A stretch of DNA of 64,000 nucleotides, from assembly GCA_033032175.1 (NCBI GenBank), contig CM065319.1, positions 16,279,018-16,343,017 on the forward strand, in the 5' to 3' direction. Positions 55,839-64,000 of this stretch are shown here, in pieces. Source of the DNA: Saturnia japonica. Its lineage: Eukaryota > Arthropoda > Insecta > Lepidoptera > Saturniidae. Under the pieces are notes generated by a model, which had not been told where the DNA came from, did no database searches, and saw nothing but the letters and a program-made list of their open reading frames with translations. How positions within the stretch are numbered: position 1 is the stretch's first letter; each line of letters begins with the position of its first letter. The position numbers were made by a program, and so were the translations under genes.

Positions 55839-57772
55839 ACTAAAGCTGGCACGTTCACAGTACTCACACTAATGCAATTTTACCATACAGCATGATCAAT
55901 AATTTTTTCGTATTTATTTATTTTGAATTTTTGATTTTGATTCAAAATGCGATTCTAGTCTAAGTGTAGACTAGAGTTAAGTTTTAGGATAATTAGGTGC
56001 AATGTGGATAAATAAAAAAAAAAATGTAGTGTTACTTGTTTTATGTACATATTATTATTATTACATTATTGCATTTAATCAGATTCGTAAATTAAATCTT
56101 CTACCCCACTCAAACTTTCATCGCTCAAAGAACTTGATGTTTCGCCGTCGGAATTTTCTAGTGTTATTATAAATGAGTCAGTAAAAGTATCCAGTTTTGG
56201 TTCCAGTTGAATATATTTTTTCTCATGTTCTCGCGTCTTTCTCCAAATGTCACTAAACATATCAAGAGTAATAGAATCCGCTTCTTTTCTAAATAATTCT
56301 TCCACAGTTTTCAAGTTAAAATTAACATTTTGTGATGCAACTTTCCCTTTAATAATACCCCACAGTAACTCTATTGGGTTGAGTTCTGGATGGTAGGGTG
56401 GTAAGCGCAATACACTGTGTCCGTGATCTTGGAGGATTTTATCAAGTACAAATTGTACTTACATGGTTTGGCTTATTATTTTCAATAATGTCAAATAGCA
56501 CAGGTTTTTGTATTTCTTTCTGGATATGATATATTATATTTGTCTAACCAAGCTAACATGACACTTTTTTTTATTTGATGTTGGTACTGGATCCGATACG
56601 ACGTTATGGTACGATGCATTATCGACTACTAAAACTGACTGTGGCGGTCAATTTGGAAGAAGTTTTTCTTTAATCCACTTCTGATAATTACTAGCATTCA
56701 TATTACTGTGATAATCTCCCGTTTGCTTTTTTGCTGGATAGATAAGCAAAGCATCTGGAATAAATCCTTGTTCCAAACAGGCATGAACTATTACTAGCAT
56801 ATTGCCCTTGGAAATAGTTACTTTACAACATTTGCTCGTTTCGTTCATCCGTATATATTATAGGTCAGTCTTGTGATCTATATTCTTGCAGTTTCGAAAG
56901 ATGTAATGTTCTTTTGAGTCTGATGTGACTTTTTTCAATGAGTAGTTTTTTATTATTTTGTGTCTTTCTCCATCTGAAACCCAGCCTCCGAACGATCCTC
57001 CTTAGTGTAGAAATGCCAACCTCAAAGTTGATACTTTCTTTTATCACTTCTAATAACTTTTTCAATGTCGGGGAAATGTATGCTGGACCAGATGGAAGTT
57101 GTAGATAGTTCGCCTTATGACTTCTTGGTCAAAACTATCTACAGTAGATTTTTTTGCTAACCTTGGTCGCTTTTTACCTGGTGTTCTAAAAGTAATTTGT
57201 ACAGGCGACAATGTTGTGGATGCTGGTGGCTCTCCTTCTCTTGAAGTAGATGGTTGTGATGTTGACGCTTTAACAGTCGCTTTAACTTGATTGCGTACTT
57301 CACAAACAACTCGATGAACACTTCTCTGAGAAACACCAGTCGCCTCTGATGTTAAACCGTACAAATCTTTCATTAAATGGTCTCCACCATCACTTTTTTT
57401 ATTATAATGCATGAAATAGTTAAAAACATTGTACACTATTTCACGAGATTGTCCTGTTAAAGTTTTGCCGGAACCAATTCTTTCAGAAGACATTTCATTC
57501 TAACCTCCAAATAGGTAAACAATCATTAATCACACGCGTCGCGCATCGATCACACGTGCATGACTGACGTTAACCGGTTGAAACCAAAAAGACCACTCTG
57601 TATAAATAAACAGTAGCAAAAGAAAAACAATAACCGTCACCTTCACATTCATAAGCTAGGCCGCGCGAGAGAGAGACGGGCAGACTTTTCGTGATGTGAC
57701 ATCACGCCGCGCGCTTATTCACAGACACTACACAAGCGCAATCTGTAAATGTGTTGTACGTGCCAGCTTCTG
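55839..57772 (-). mobile_element. Tc1/IS630-type DNA transposon, 1.93 kb
   Basis: Terminal inverted repeats share aagctggcacgt (left end at 55839, right end at 57772) with TA on both outer sides (55837-55838 and 57773-57774). The element carries one broken transposase on its minus strand. GC content is lower than in the jockey copies around it. It lies inside jockey copy 3 and is therefore younger than that insertion. Confidence 0.75.
56075..57493 (-). pseudogene. IS630/Tc1-type transposase, broken
   Basis: The start at 57493 reads MSSERIGSGKTLTGQSREIV, a helix-turn-helix region of a type seen in large insect IS630-like elements. A Ser/Pro-rich linker follows, then a frameshift near 57063, then STLRRIVRRLGFRWRKTQNN. 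The first catalytic Asp is in IIYTDE (about 56845-56865). Next to it about 20-30 residues are lost and the frame changes to VTISKGNMLVIVHACLEQGF and GDYHSNMNASNYQKWIKEK. The second Asp is in VVDNASYHNV (about 56600-56635). The catalytic Glu is in YHPELNPIELLWGIIKGKVA (about 56340-56400). The C-terminus is acidic, ending SGVEDLIYESD at 56075. At least three lesions (near 57063, 56855 and 56430-56460) make it inactive. The DDE order and the NPIELLWG block fix the superfamily; the exact clade is open. Confidence 0.8.
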
Positions 57773-57850
57773 TAAAAGCCGCAGCGGCTCTGTTTTTGAA
57801 TAGGGCCCCTAAGGCAAACAGTGTAGTCAGTTCAAAAAAAAAAAAAAAAC

Positions 57851-57965
57851 TAGAACCGTTGGGGCAGCTGCCCGACAGATATAGCACCTATTGAGTATAT
57901 AATATGTACAAGAACCCGACTACAACCGTGGGGCAGCAGCTGCCCGCCAAACATAGCACCCGTCT
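57851..57965. repeat. Tandem target units of about 70 bp right of the jockey cluster
   Basis: 57851-57889 completes the unit cut by the cluster (ccgttggggcagctgcccg, then atatagcacc). 57890-57960 is a whole second unit: attgagtatata, tacaagaacccgactacaac, cgtggggcagcagctgcccg, aacatagcacc. Each contains the palindrome gggcagctgccc or a near copy. Confidence 0.75.
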
Positions 57966-57988
57966 GGCCGGAGCATCCTCCCTTTTCT

Positions 57989-58060
57989 ATGGCGGATGAG
58001 GAACTTTACTCGCTGTTCCTCACTTCCGCTAAAATATATAAGTATTATACGTCCATGTAA
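57989..58060 (+). other. 23-codon open frame after the target repeat, unknown
   Basis: MADEELYSLFLTSAKIYKYY followed by three codons and TAA. It looks like a protein N-terminus, and a small hairpin (gaggaac/gttcctc) lies in it. It could be the start of a broken element gene. No homology is claimed and no splice donor is seen. Confidence 0.25.
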
Positions 58061-58079
58061 ATAAGTATATAATATTGTT

Positions 58080-58268
58080 TAAAATTAGATCTTAAAAAGA
58101 CCTACAAAAAGTTAGCGAGAGCATATGTCACCCAATAAGTATCACCCATATAAGCATTTTTTTCTTTAAAATAACCATGAGCGGAGGTAGCATGTTTAGT
58201 GCATGTTCTCGATCCACGGCTGCGGCATTCTGTAGTCCACGCGAGCGCAGCCGCGGGCACAGCTAGTT
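58080..58268 (+). repeat. Helitron-like family B copy, CTAG-end half
   Basis: 'aaaaagacctacaaaaagtt' to 'ccacgcgagcgcagccgcgg' and gcacagctag, followed by T. The AT-rich half is missing. Confidence 0.75.
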
Positions 58269-58980
58269 TACTATAATATTATTTATAATTCTGTTGTTAT
58301 AGTAAATCATTTCCCACTTCTTCTCATCCTTGATAAAACAATGAAGGGCAAAGCGATAAAAATTGTTTACAATAAAATAATGCGAAAAAAAAAATGTACT
58401 TAAAGATGCATGTAGGTAGGTACAACGCATTTTAATGTAAACAATAATATTTTCCTATACCTAGGCAGGTACTTGTTTGTAATAAACATAATAGATATTT
58501 CTGTTATGTTGTACACTTGTACTTATAGGTACTCAAAAGTTGTAATATTATCTACTACTTACTTACATTGTCTACAAGCTTTATCAATCTCATACAAGAG
58601 AGACAAACATCTTAGCATTCCATGGATTGACCGTGCGGGTGCCGGGTCCACCGTGTGGCAGAGAGAGGGAACACGGGCAGCCCCCGGGACTTGCGACCCA
58701 GGTGTAGGTTTAAGGGTCTTATGATGCACATCAGCACTCACCTTGACTGCCCGCGATACCCTCCCTGCCAAGCCAGATTTGGTAAGACCCTGTTAATGCC
58801 GCTTTAGATACCCGTTCTAAAATAGAACTTACTGCAGTTCTTGACAGGCCCCCAATATATTTTTTATAAAGTATATAGGTAATAGCTTTAGAGGTAACGA
58901 ATAGTACCTATAAAATTTTACTTTTTAATAATGACCTAGTGATTTGCTTTCCAAGTTTATCTAGGTGAGGGATATTATTA
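58269..58980. other. No assigned gene; GC-rich minus-strand frame
   Basis: 58559-58771 (minus) is open for 70 codons, ending GMLRCLSLLYEIDKACRQCK, in a patch much richer in GC than its flanks, with donor-like gtgagt and gtaagt on the minus strand at about 58733 and 58560. Not recognised. The remainder is AT-rich. Confidence 0.3.
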
Positions 58981-60120
58981 TTTAAAACACTAACAGCTCT
59001 TAGACCTAATGCGTGTATATCACTATCACTACACTAGTAGGGTATTTATAATATTTTCAAATGTTTGTTTAGTCTATTTTTAAAACAATTTACTTGTGGT
59101 GCACTAATGACAGTCTCTGGAAGGGTGGTTCATTATGGTGACAACTCTATTAAGTAAGAAGTGTATTCAGGGGTTACTATTGCTTGAAATCTTGTTTAAT
59201 TTCATGAAGTGTCCTCTTAAATTTTGACTCCATACTGTACTAGTTTAAAAAAACATCGGGTACGTTGTACAGTCATCGTTTAATATTTTGTATGCTTCGA
59301 TGAGGTCACCTCTTTTTCTTCGTTCTTTCAATATAGTTAATTTAATTATGATACTCTGCATATGGCTTATTTTTAAGAGATATAACCATTTTTGTTGCTT
59401 TTCTTTGGACTTACTCGATCATCTCTATATCTTTCTTAAATTATGGACCTCATATTTGAAATGCGTATTCCAGCAATGGGCGAATGTACATTTTATAAAT
59501 TTTAATAAACATCTCTTTTGTGATTATTTGGAATGTTTTCCTGATCACGTACATTTTGGAGTTAACTTTTTTTAGTAATAATAGAAATATGCATATCCCA
59601 CTTAAGATATTGTTAAAGTAATACCAAGATATCTTTGACTAGTCATGGGTTGAAGGGGTATCGAGTCTATGATGTACTGAAGCTTTGGATTGTTTTTGCC
59701 TATATATAGAACAGTACATTTTGATTCATTGAGTGAGATGAGCCAATACTTTGTCCACTATACTATGCGATTCAAGTTTTCTTGTAGGATGTTGTGAGAA
59801 ACTAGTGAGTTTGATGATATTTGTGTGGGCAGCGAATATTGAAAGTTCCGATTGTATGACAGTTTTAAATATACCAAATAGAATTGGTCCAAGTACAGGT
59901 CCCTGAGGCACACCACTATTGACATTATGGATATCCGATAAGGTTTCACCAACCTTTACCTTAAATATCCTATGTGTTAGGAAGTCTGCTATCCATTGAA
60001 GGTGACCTCGGATTCCAAAGTGATGGAGTTTACTTAATAGCCTTCTAATAGGGGGACTCTGATAAATGCCTTTTCGTAGTCTAAGTATATAACATCGGTT
60101 GGTTGGTTGTTATCAAAGTT
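58981..60120 (-). mobile_element. CR1/L2-like LINE fragment, degraded
   Basis: On the minus strand the polymerase domains follow one another in broken frames: VIYLDYEKAF (about 60067-60095), SGVPQG/PVLGPILFGIF (59880-59920), an ADD-box remnant (SIFAAHTNIIKLTS, where the normal DD reads HT), LGITL, then ERRKRGDLIEAYKILN (about 59290-59340). It is clearly non-LTR, and the RRKRGDLIE..KI block is typical of CR1/L2-type elements. The 5' end is truncated near 60120. Confidence 0.75.
59300..60115 (-). pseudogene. CR1/L2-like reverse transcriptase remnant
   Basis: Would have copied LINE RNA into DNA. Stops and frameshifts interrupt every 20-60 codons, and the catalytic Asp pair in the ADD box is changed. 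The longest open pieces are about 60 codons (minus 59726-59911 and 59758-59952, two frames of the same region offset by an indel). Unlike the other LINEs in the window this copy looks old. The plus-strand 95-codon frame at 59288-59575 is its shadow. Confidence 0.7.
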
Positions 60121-61177
60121 ACGTGTCCGTGTATCAAGGCATAGTAGTAAAAACCTGACAAAAAGATCATACAGTAGCAACAACAGCTAAGCAATATCAG
60201 CAGTACCAATAGTTATCATAATACAAGCTTTGCTTAGTTTTAAATTAAAAGGCCATGTTAAACTGTGTCGAAAAACAGAAAGAAGTTAAATTATTTTTGT
60301 ATTATATAGTGTAATTCAAATAATAAAATAAGTAAAGTAACAATTTTATATTTAACGTCTCTGTTTTACTACATAACCATGACAACCGTCTCACGCTAGG
60401 CTTATTGGCCATTTTAAAAAGAATCGCACCGCTATCTCTTCGCCCCCCCCCCCTCACATTTCTTCACTACTCCACGCCTCTTTCCCACTCTCACCTCTGT
60501 CAGTCTCACTCCACACGGCGTACCTCACCGCCCGTCGTTTAAAATACTCGCGTTACAATAGTCTATTTATTGAGTAAAGCTATATTAGTTTACGCAAAGG
60601 CTCTAAATAGCGGAGCAGTATCTGTCTATGATCGTTAAGCAATTGGAAAGCTGTAAGCTAAACGGGTGAAACCATTGGGCACTGCTAATTTATTATTAAA
60701 AGAAAATAAACAAAATTACTTTCAACATCATTTTATTCAGACATTTTTAAAACTAAATTATAACACTATGACAAAACAAACGGCACACCGTATGCCCATA
60801 AACTAATCTAATCATTAAAGCTGTTCTATAGCATAATAAATGCTTCTCATACAGAATAGGTACATTCCAGAAAAAGTATTTCAGTATTTATTAACATTTG
60901 ACAGACGTAAAACACAAATTACCATATATATTTTTTTACTATTGTCACCCTAGTAAGCAGATATCTGTCAAAATTAATCACACTTCTCAAGTGCAGGAAC
61001 GCAGTGTTATATGCTTGCTGACAAATATTTTTTGGGGGAAAAAAGGCAGAGGTAAAAAAAAGGTAATCTCATACCATATCACTAACATGTTGATAATTAT
61101 CTGAACATAGTTTGAAAAGGATATTAAAAACACCAGCAATGTTATTCTACTCTGAACCTTTTATCACTCAAAATTAA
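60121..61177. other. No gene; minor repeats
   Basis: 60240-60310 resembles 41870-41945. 60385-60540 is pyrimidine-rich with a C run at about 60444-60453. 60655-60685 ('gggtgaaaccattgggcac') resembles the start of family H in reverse. No exon is seen. Confidence 0.4.
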
Positions 61178-61183
61178 TTTATT
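61178..61183 (-). terminator. Candidate poly(A) signal of the C1QBP-like gene
   Basis: AATAAA on the minus strand about 95 bp past the stop codon. It is the nearest match to the consensus. Confidence 0.5.
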
Positions 61184-61276
61184 ATTTACAACATATTTGA
61201 AGAATTATGTACTGCCTAAATGAAAAGAATATATGCATATCTCAGATATTTTTTGACTAAACAGAGTTCATATGTA

Positions 61277-61426
61277 TTACTTCCCGATGGTAAATTTCGA
61301 GATGGTTTCTAATAAGTTGATGTACGCTCCGTGCTCGTAAGCTGTGCTGAAATCGGACAGCTTCTGCGCGAAGTCGTTGCTGATGCCTTTCTCCTCCAAC
61401 AGGTTCATCAGTAAATCGTAGAGGTA
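61277..61426 (-). CDS. C1QBP: C1QBP/p32-like gene, last coding exon
   Basis: C1QBP (p32, gC1qR; MAM33 in yeast) is a mitochondrial matrix protein that forms an acidic ring-shaped trimer and supports mitochondrial translation. This exon encodes 49 residues and the stop: YLYDLLMNLLEEKGISNDFA, then KLSDFSTAYEHGAYINLLE and a short end TIGK. LYD-LM--L---G---FA--L---STA-EH--YI--LE is the C-terminal helix pair of the p32 family. A consensus acceptor (ttgtattgcag on the minus strand) precedes it at 61427, phase 0. It joins without gap or overlap to the exon at 63069. The AATAAA about 95 bp downstream fits a short 3' untranslated region. The frame open to 61504 is intron read-through. Confidence 0.85.
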   Translation of the reverse strand, partial: YLYDLLMNLLEEKGISNDFAQKLSDFSTAYEHGAYINLLETISKFTIGK

Positions 61427-61490
61427 CTGCAATACAAAAATTTTACAATCGAACATTGATCCATTAAATTTTAATTCAAAAATAGAGTAC

Positions 61491-61568
61491 GGCTGCCTGT
61501 CCACTGAGGCGGAGCTGTGCGAAGTTCGACCAATAGAATCGCATCATCGCTTCAGTGGGCAGGCAGAC
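61491..61568. mobile_element. Short inverted-repeat element (MITE) in the intron
   Basis: ctgcctgtccactgaggcg and cgcttcagtgggcaggcag are inverted repeats of about 18 bp with two mismatches, bounding about 76 bp. Non-coding. Confidence 0.55.
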
Positions 61569-62194
61569 AAAAAGTAGGAATAAAAAACAAAAAAACATTT
61601 TTTGAAAATGTTGTGGTATTTTTTTTTTTTGTTCCCTTAATTACATGTTTGCCAAGAGCAAAACGATGGCAGAAACGGCTAAATATCAGCGTCAAAATGA
61701 CAGATTCAGATAATCAATGAGCTATACTTGGGCGAGACTTTATAAAGTTCGCCTGCCTAGCTACCACCCTCATGTCGAAAATCTATCGCCAGGCACCTAT
61801 AGGTGAGTTCCAACAGCAGCACTTAAGAACCAGTCAAAAATTCAAAACGAGAGCATATGAAATTATAAAGTTAATATTTAAAAAAAAATGTAGACAACAA
61901 TAACAGTCTCCGCTATCTAAAGAACCTATTTTTTATTATAATTGTATAATACTACATATTACTATTTATTTTCTATGTAAAATAGTTAAAAACAGTGAAG
62001 TAAAAGAAGAAATATTTTTTTTTTTTTTTAATCAATGAAATCAATTTTATGTGGCATACAAGTGAACATTTCCCATTCGATTTTAACAGGAAATGAAACT
62101 AAATATATGCAATTTTTATACCCCATTATTGGCACTCGATTACTACATGTTTTATAGAATCAAGTGTGGCAGATAAATGGGGTGAATCGTGTTT

Positions 62195-62275
62195 TCCAAA
62201 ACCCTCAGCCTGGATTTGAACTTACGACCCCTGTTAGTCTCTGATGCTAAACCTCTAGACCACGGTGACGTGTAA
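62195..62275 (-). mobile_element. tRNA-like SINE head (third type)
   Basis: On the minus strand 'cgtcaccgtggtctagaggt' (A-box region) and 'aagttcaaatccaggct' (B-box region) lie at tRNA-like spacing, with an anticodon-arm-like part between. The acceptor ends do not pair, so a SINE or tRNA pseudogene is favoured over a tRNA gene. Sequence to the left (62070-62195) may be the SINE body. Confidence 0.5.
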
Positions 62276-63068
62276 TATGTTGTCGAAATATACCTTCACA
62301 TTATAAGACATATTTTTGACAAACTCTTTATACAGTATTTACTTATAAAATTATCATGTTCATACTATAATTATCGTTTTCCCATACATAACTAATAGTA
62401 ATTTCCAATACAAAAAGTACTAGAACCTTCAAAAATTACATTTAATTACACTATACTGTAAAATAAGGTTACACTTTCAACTTGTTAAAAAATGGAGAAA
62501 AAATGTCTTGATGGATATTGATTAAAACTTATGAGATGCAAGTCAGTCTAGTCTGAGCTTGTACTCCCTGTATGACAAACGTGGAAATGCTCCCGAGATA
62601 GGTGGTAGAGCAAACAGGTAACCAGACAGTAATCACAACAACAAAAAAGTAGTTCAAAATAATCGTCCGAACATTATAATCATCATTCAATCAATTCTTT
62701 TGTGAAATAATATTGATTTATATTTTTGAAATTATTAAATAAGATCGATTATTTTTGTGCTGCTCTCATGTCATACGAAAAACCAATAACAGCGCATGAC
62801 GTAATTAGTGTGTAAGCGAACGTGACCCAATTGGTGCTTGACTGAAATCTGTTGTTTCCTTATAATTTTCTGCATTTATTTGGTACAGACTTTACATAAT
62901 GACGTCACCAGGCGCTCTGCGATATCGTTTGCGAAAATTTAAAAATGTATATAGTTTGTAAATTATATTTTTTCTAGCTTTATAAATCTATAATGATTAT
63001 TGTTCTTTGAACAGTTGTCCGGTTGCCTAGTATACCAAGGCAATATTCGATTTAAAAATAATACATAC

Positions 63069-63157
63069 TCCGTCTAAAACGTCTCCAGCAACAGCATACA
63101 CTTTATCATTCCACTCGCCCTTGTAGATAGTGATTTCGTCTATACCGAAAATGTCAT
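63069..63157 (-). CDS. C1QBP: C1QBP/p32-like gene, internal coding exon
   Basis: An 89-bp exon encoding (two bases of a codon, then) DIFGIDEITIYKGEW, NDKVYAVAGDVLDG. It lies between a good acceptor (gattgtttccag, minus strand, ending at 63158) and a donor GTATGT at 63068. The first codon is split: two bases (at) complete a codon begun in an exon beyond this one. The end DVLDG plus the next exon's YLYDLL aligns without gap to the p32 family's D-LD-ALYD-LM block. E-GEW-D--Y in its middle fits the strand before that helix. Earlier exons (mitochondrial targeting sequence and N-terminal helix) were not seen up to 64000 and must lie beyond it. Confidence 0.8.
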
Positions 63158-64000
63158 CTGGAAACAATCAAAGAAATAAAATATGTACTGGTAATCTGCT
63201 ATGGCTTATAACTGCATTTATGAACAACAATGCTTCTTGGGGAAATATACTAAACTACTGAACAGCTTTTGATCATATTTTTTTGTTTTACTCCTAATAA
63301 ATTTAGTTCTTATCTAAACAGAGCCGCGGGCACAACTAGTATTAAATACTTCTAATAATCATCTTAGCCAATTTGGCTATAGTATTCTACTATTTTATAA
63401 TATTATAACAACATAATATTAATCATAAAAATATTTTGAAATACATATTTACATCTATCAAACCTCTATTTTCAAAGAGGTTTTAGGTTTTTTATTCAAT
63501 GAAAAGAAATATCATTGACTACATAAGGGTGCAAATTGTGGAGGGTAAGAGGTAAGGGGTGCTAGCGGCGTCATTATCGTCTTTACAACGCGTTGTATTT
63601 TGTGCCCTTATTTGATATTAATTTTAAAATTAATTATCTGTTCAGACGGTTTTTAATAATTTCATATGTGGGAAAATCGAGGAGACCAGAGTTGACGGCT
63701 GGTTTGGAAAATATCCCAGACATAGAGAAGAACCAGTAAGAAACTCGATTGGGTTTTGTAGTGTCAGGAATGTCAGGAGTGTCGGCGCAGTGTGTTTTTG
63801 CTTGTGAATATTGCAATCCTTCGTATCTTTAATAGTAGGACCAACATTATCCTAATTGAACTGTATTATGTATATGTGTACGAGTGTGCGGGAGTTTAAC
63901 GGTGCACCGTAAGCAGAAGTCGCAGCGATCAAGGTTAGTGGTTTGCTTCTTATGGTTTTAATGAAAACACTTGGATTGCGGTTATACAGGACAATTCAAT
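63158..64000. other. Right end: C1QBP-like intron with repeat fragments
   Basis: 63318-63342 ('agccgcgggcacaactag') is the CTAG end of family B, and 63690-63760 ('ggaaaatatcccagacatag', 'aagaaccagtaagaaactcg') is a family C copy. The 60-codon minus-strand frame at 63634-63816 covers that repeat and is not a gene. No further exon was found. Confidence 0.5.

Larger units (their letters stand above)
55741..57850 (+). mobile_element. Jockey LINE, 5'-truncated tandem copy 3, split by a DNA transposon
   Basis: After the third acaactgttgga, the copy begins in the 3' untranslated region ('cgatcactaaatacacgtac', hairpin at about 55787-55800). It breaks off at about 55830 and resumes at 57775 with 'aaaagccgcagcggctctg', ending in poly(A) at about 57835-57850. 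About 190 bp of untranslated region (from 'gctcgaatttt' to 'ccggtgaagct') is missing where the transposon sits. The sequence after the poly(A) (agaaccgttgg) is a diverged form of the target. Confidence 0.85.
61427..63068 (-). other. C1QBP-like intron (about 1.64 kb)
   Basis: Bounded by GTATGT (63068 leftward) and GCAG (61427-61430) on the minus strand. It contains a small MITE (61491-61568), a SINE head (62195-62275) and otherwise AT-rich sequence. Confidence 0.75.

Noticed and set aside
62205..62270. Possible tRNA gene on the minus strand
   Set aside because: A and B boxes are present but the acceptor ends do not pair; read as a SINE head.

Overview
The window looks like an AT-rich, intron-bearing arthropod chromosome, most likely a moth or butterfly (Lepidoptera). 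The reasons are the long stretches without genes and the dense mix of jockey-, CR1- and RTE-type LINEs, tRNA-derived SINEs, mariner/Tc1 elements, MITEs and short repeats with CTAG ends. There are no rRNA genes, CRISPR arrays, bacterial operons or convincing intact tRNA genes. Only two host genes are recognised, both on the minus strand and both incomplete: the first coding exon of an APPBP2-like gene (47726..47881), and the last two coding exons of a C1QBP/p32-like gene (63069..63157 and 61277..61426, with an intron of about 1.64 kb). The rest of APPBP2 was not found to its left, and the 5' part of C1QBP lies beyond the right edge.

Layout. 1-700: a degraded mariner. 1540-2150: a 35-bp minisatellite running into a tRNA-derived SINE. 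3490-5203: two jockey copies in tandem on the minus strand, one carrying a small MITE. 5.2-28 kb: mostly anonymous sequence with scattered dispersed repeats (called families B, C, F, G, H, I and J here) and a CpG-rich patch near 27 kb that may be a 5' exon. 28.38-29.77 kb: a nest in which a jockey tail sits inside a solo LTR that sits inside a Helitron-like family B copy. 30.0-30.5 kb: a 28-bp minisatellite abutting another family B copy. 31.7-35.2 kb: a Tc1-like transposon split by four other repeats. 35-47 kb: repeats, RTE and jockey fragments. 47.7-49 kb: APPBP2 exon 1 and a near-perfect inverted repeat of about 270 bp. 49.06-57.85 kb: a full-length but inactive jockey element followed by two 5'-truncated copies in the same orientation, the last split by a Tc1/IS630-type transposon. 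58-61 kb: family B and a CR1/L2-like LINE. 61.2-64 kb: the C1QBP 3' end.

The most notable pattern is the jockey family. At least eight copies are present. In two separate clusters (49.05-57.86 kb and 3.49-5.20 kb), successive copies of the same orientation are separated by the same 11-12 bp target-site sequence, as if one target was used again and again. Isolated copies have unrelated target duplications, so strict site specificity does not explain it. The full-length copy also has a run of six short hairpins in its 5' leader and an ATGGCTAG overlap joining ORF1 to ORF2. All assignments come from reading the sequence and from memory of protein families. No database search was run.
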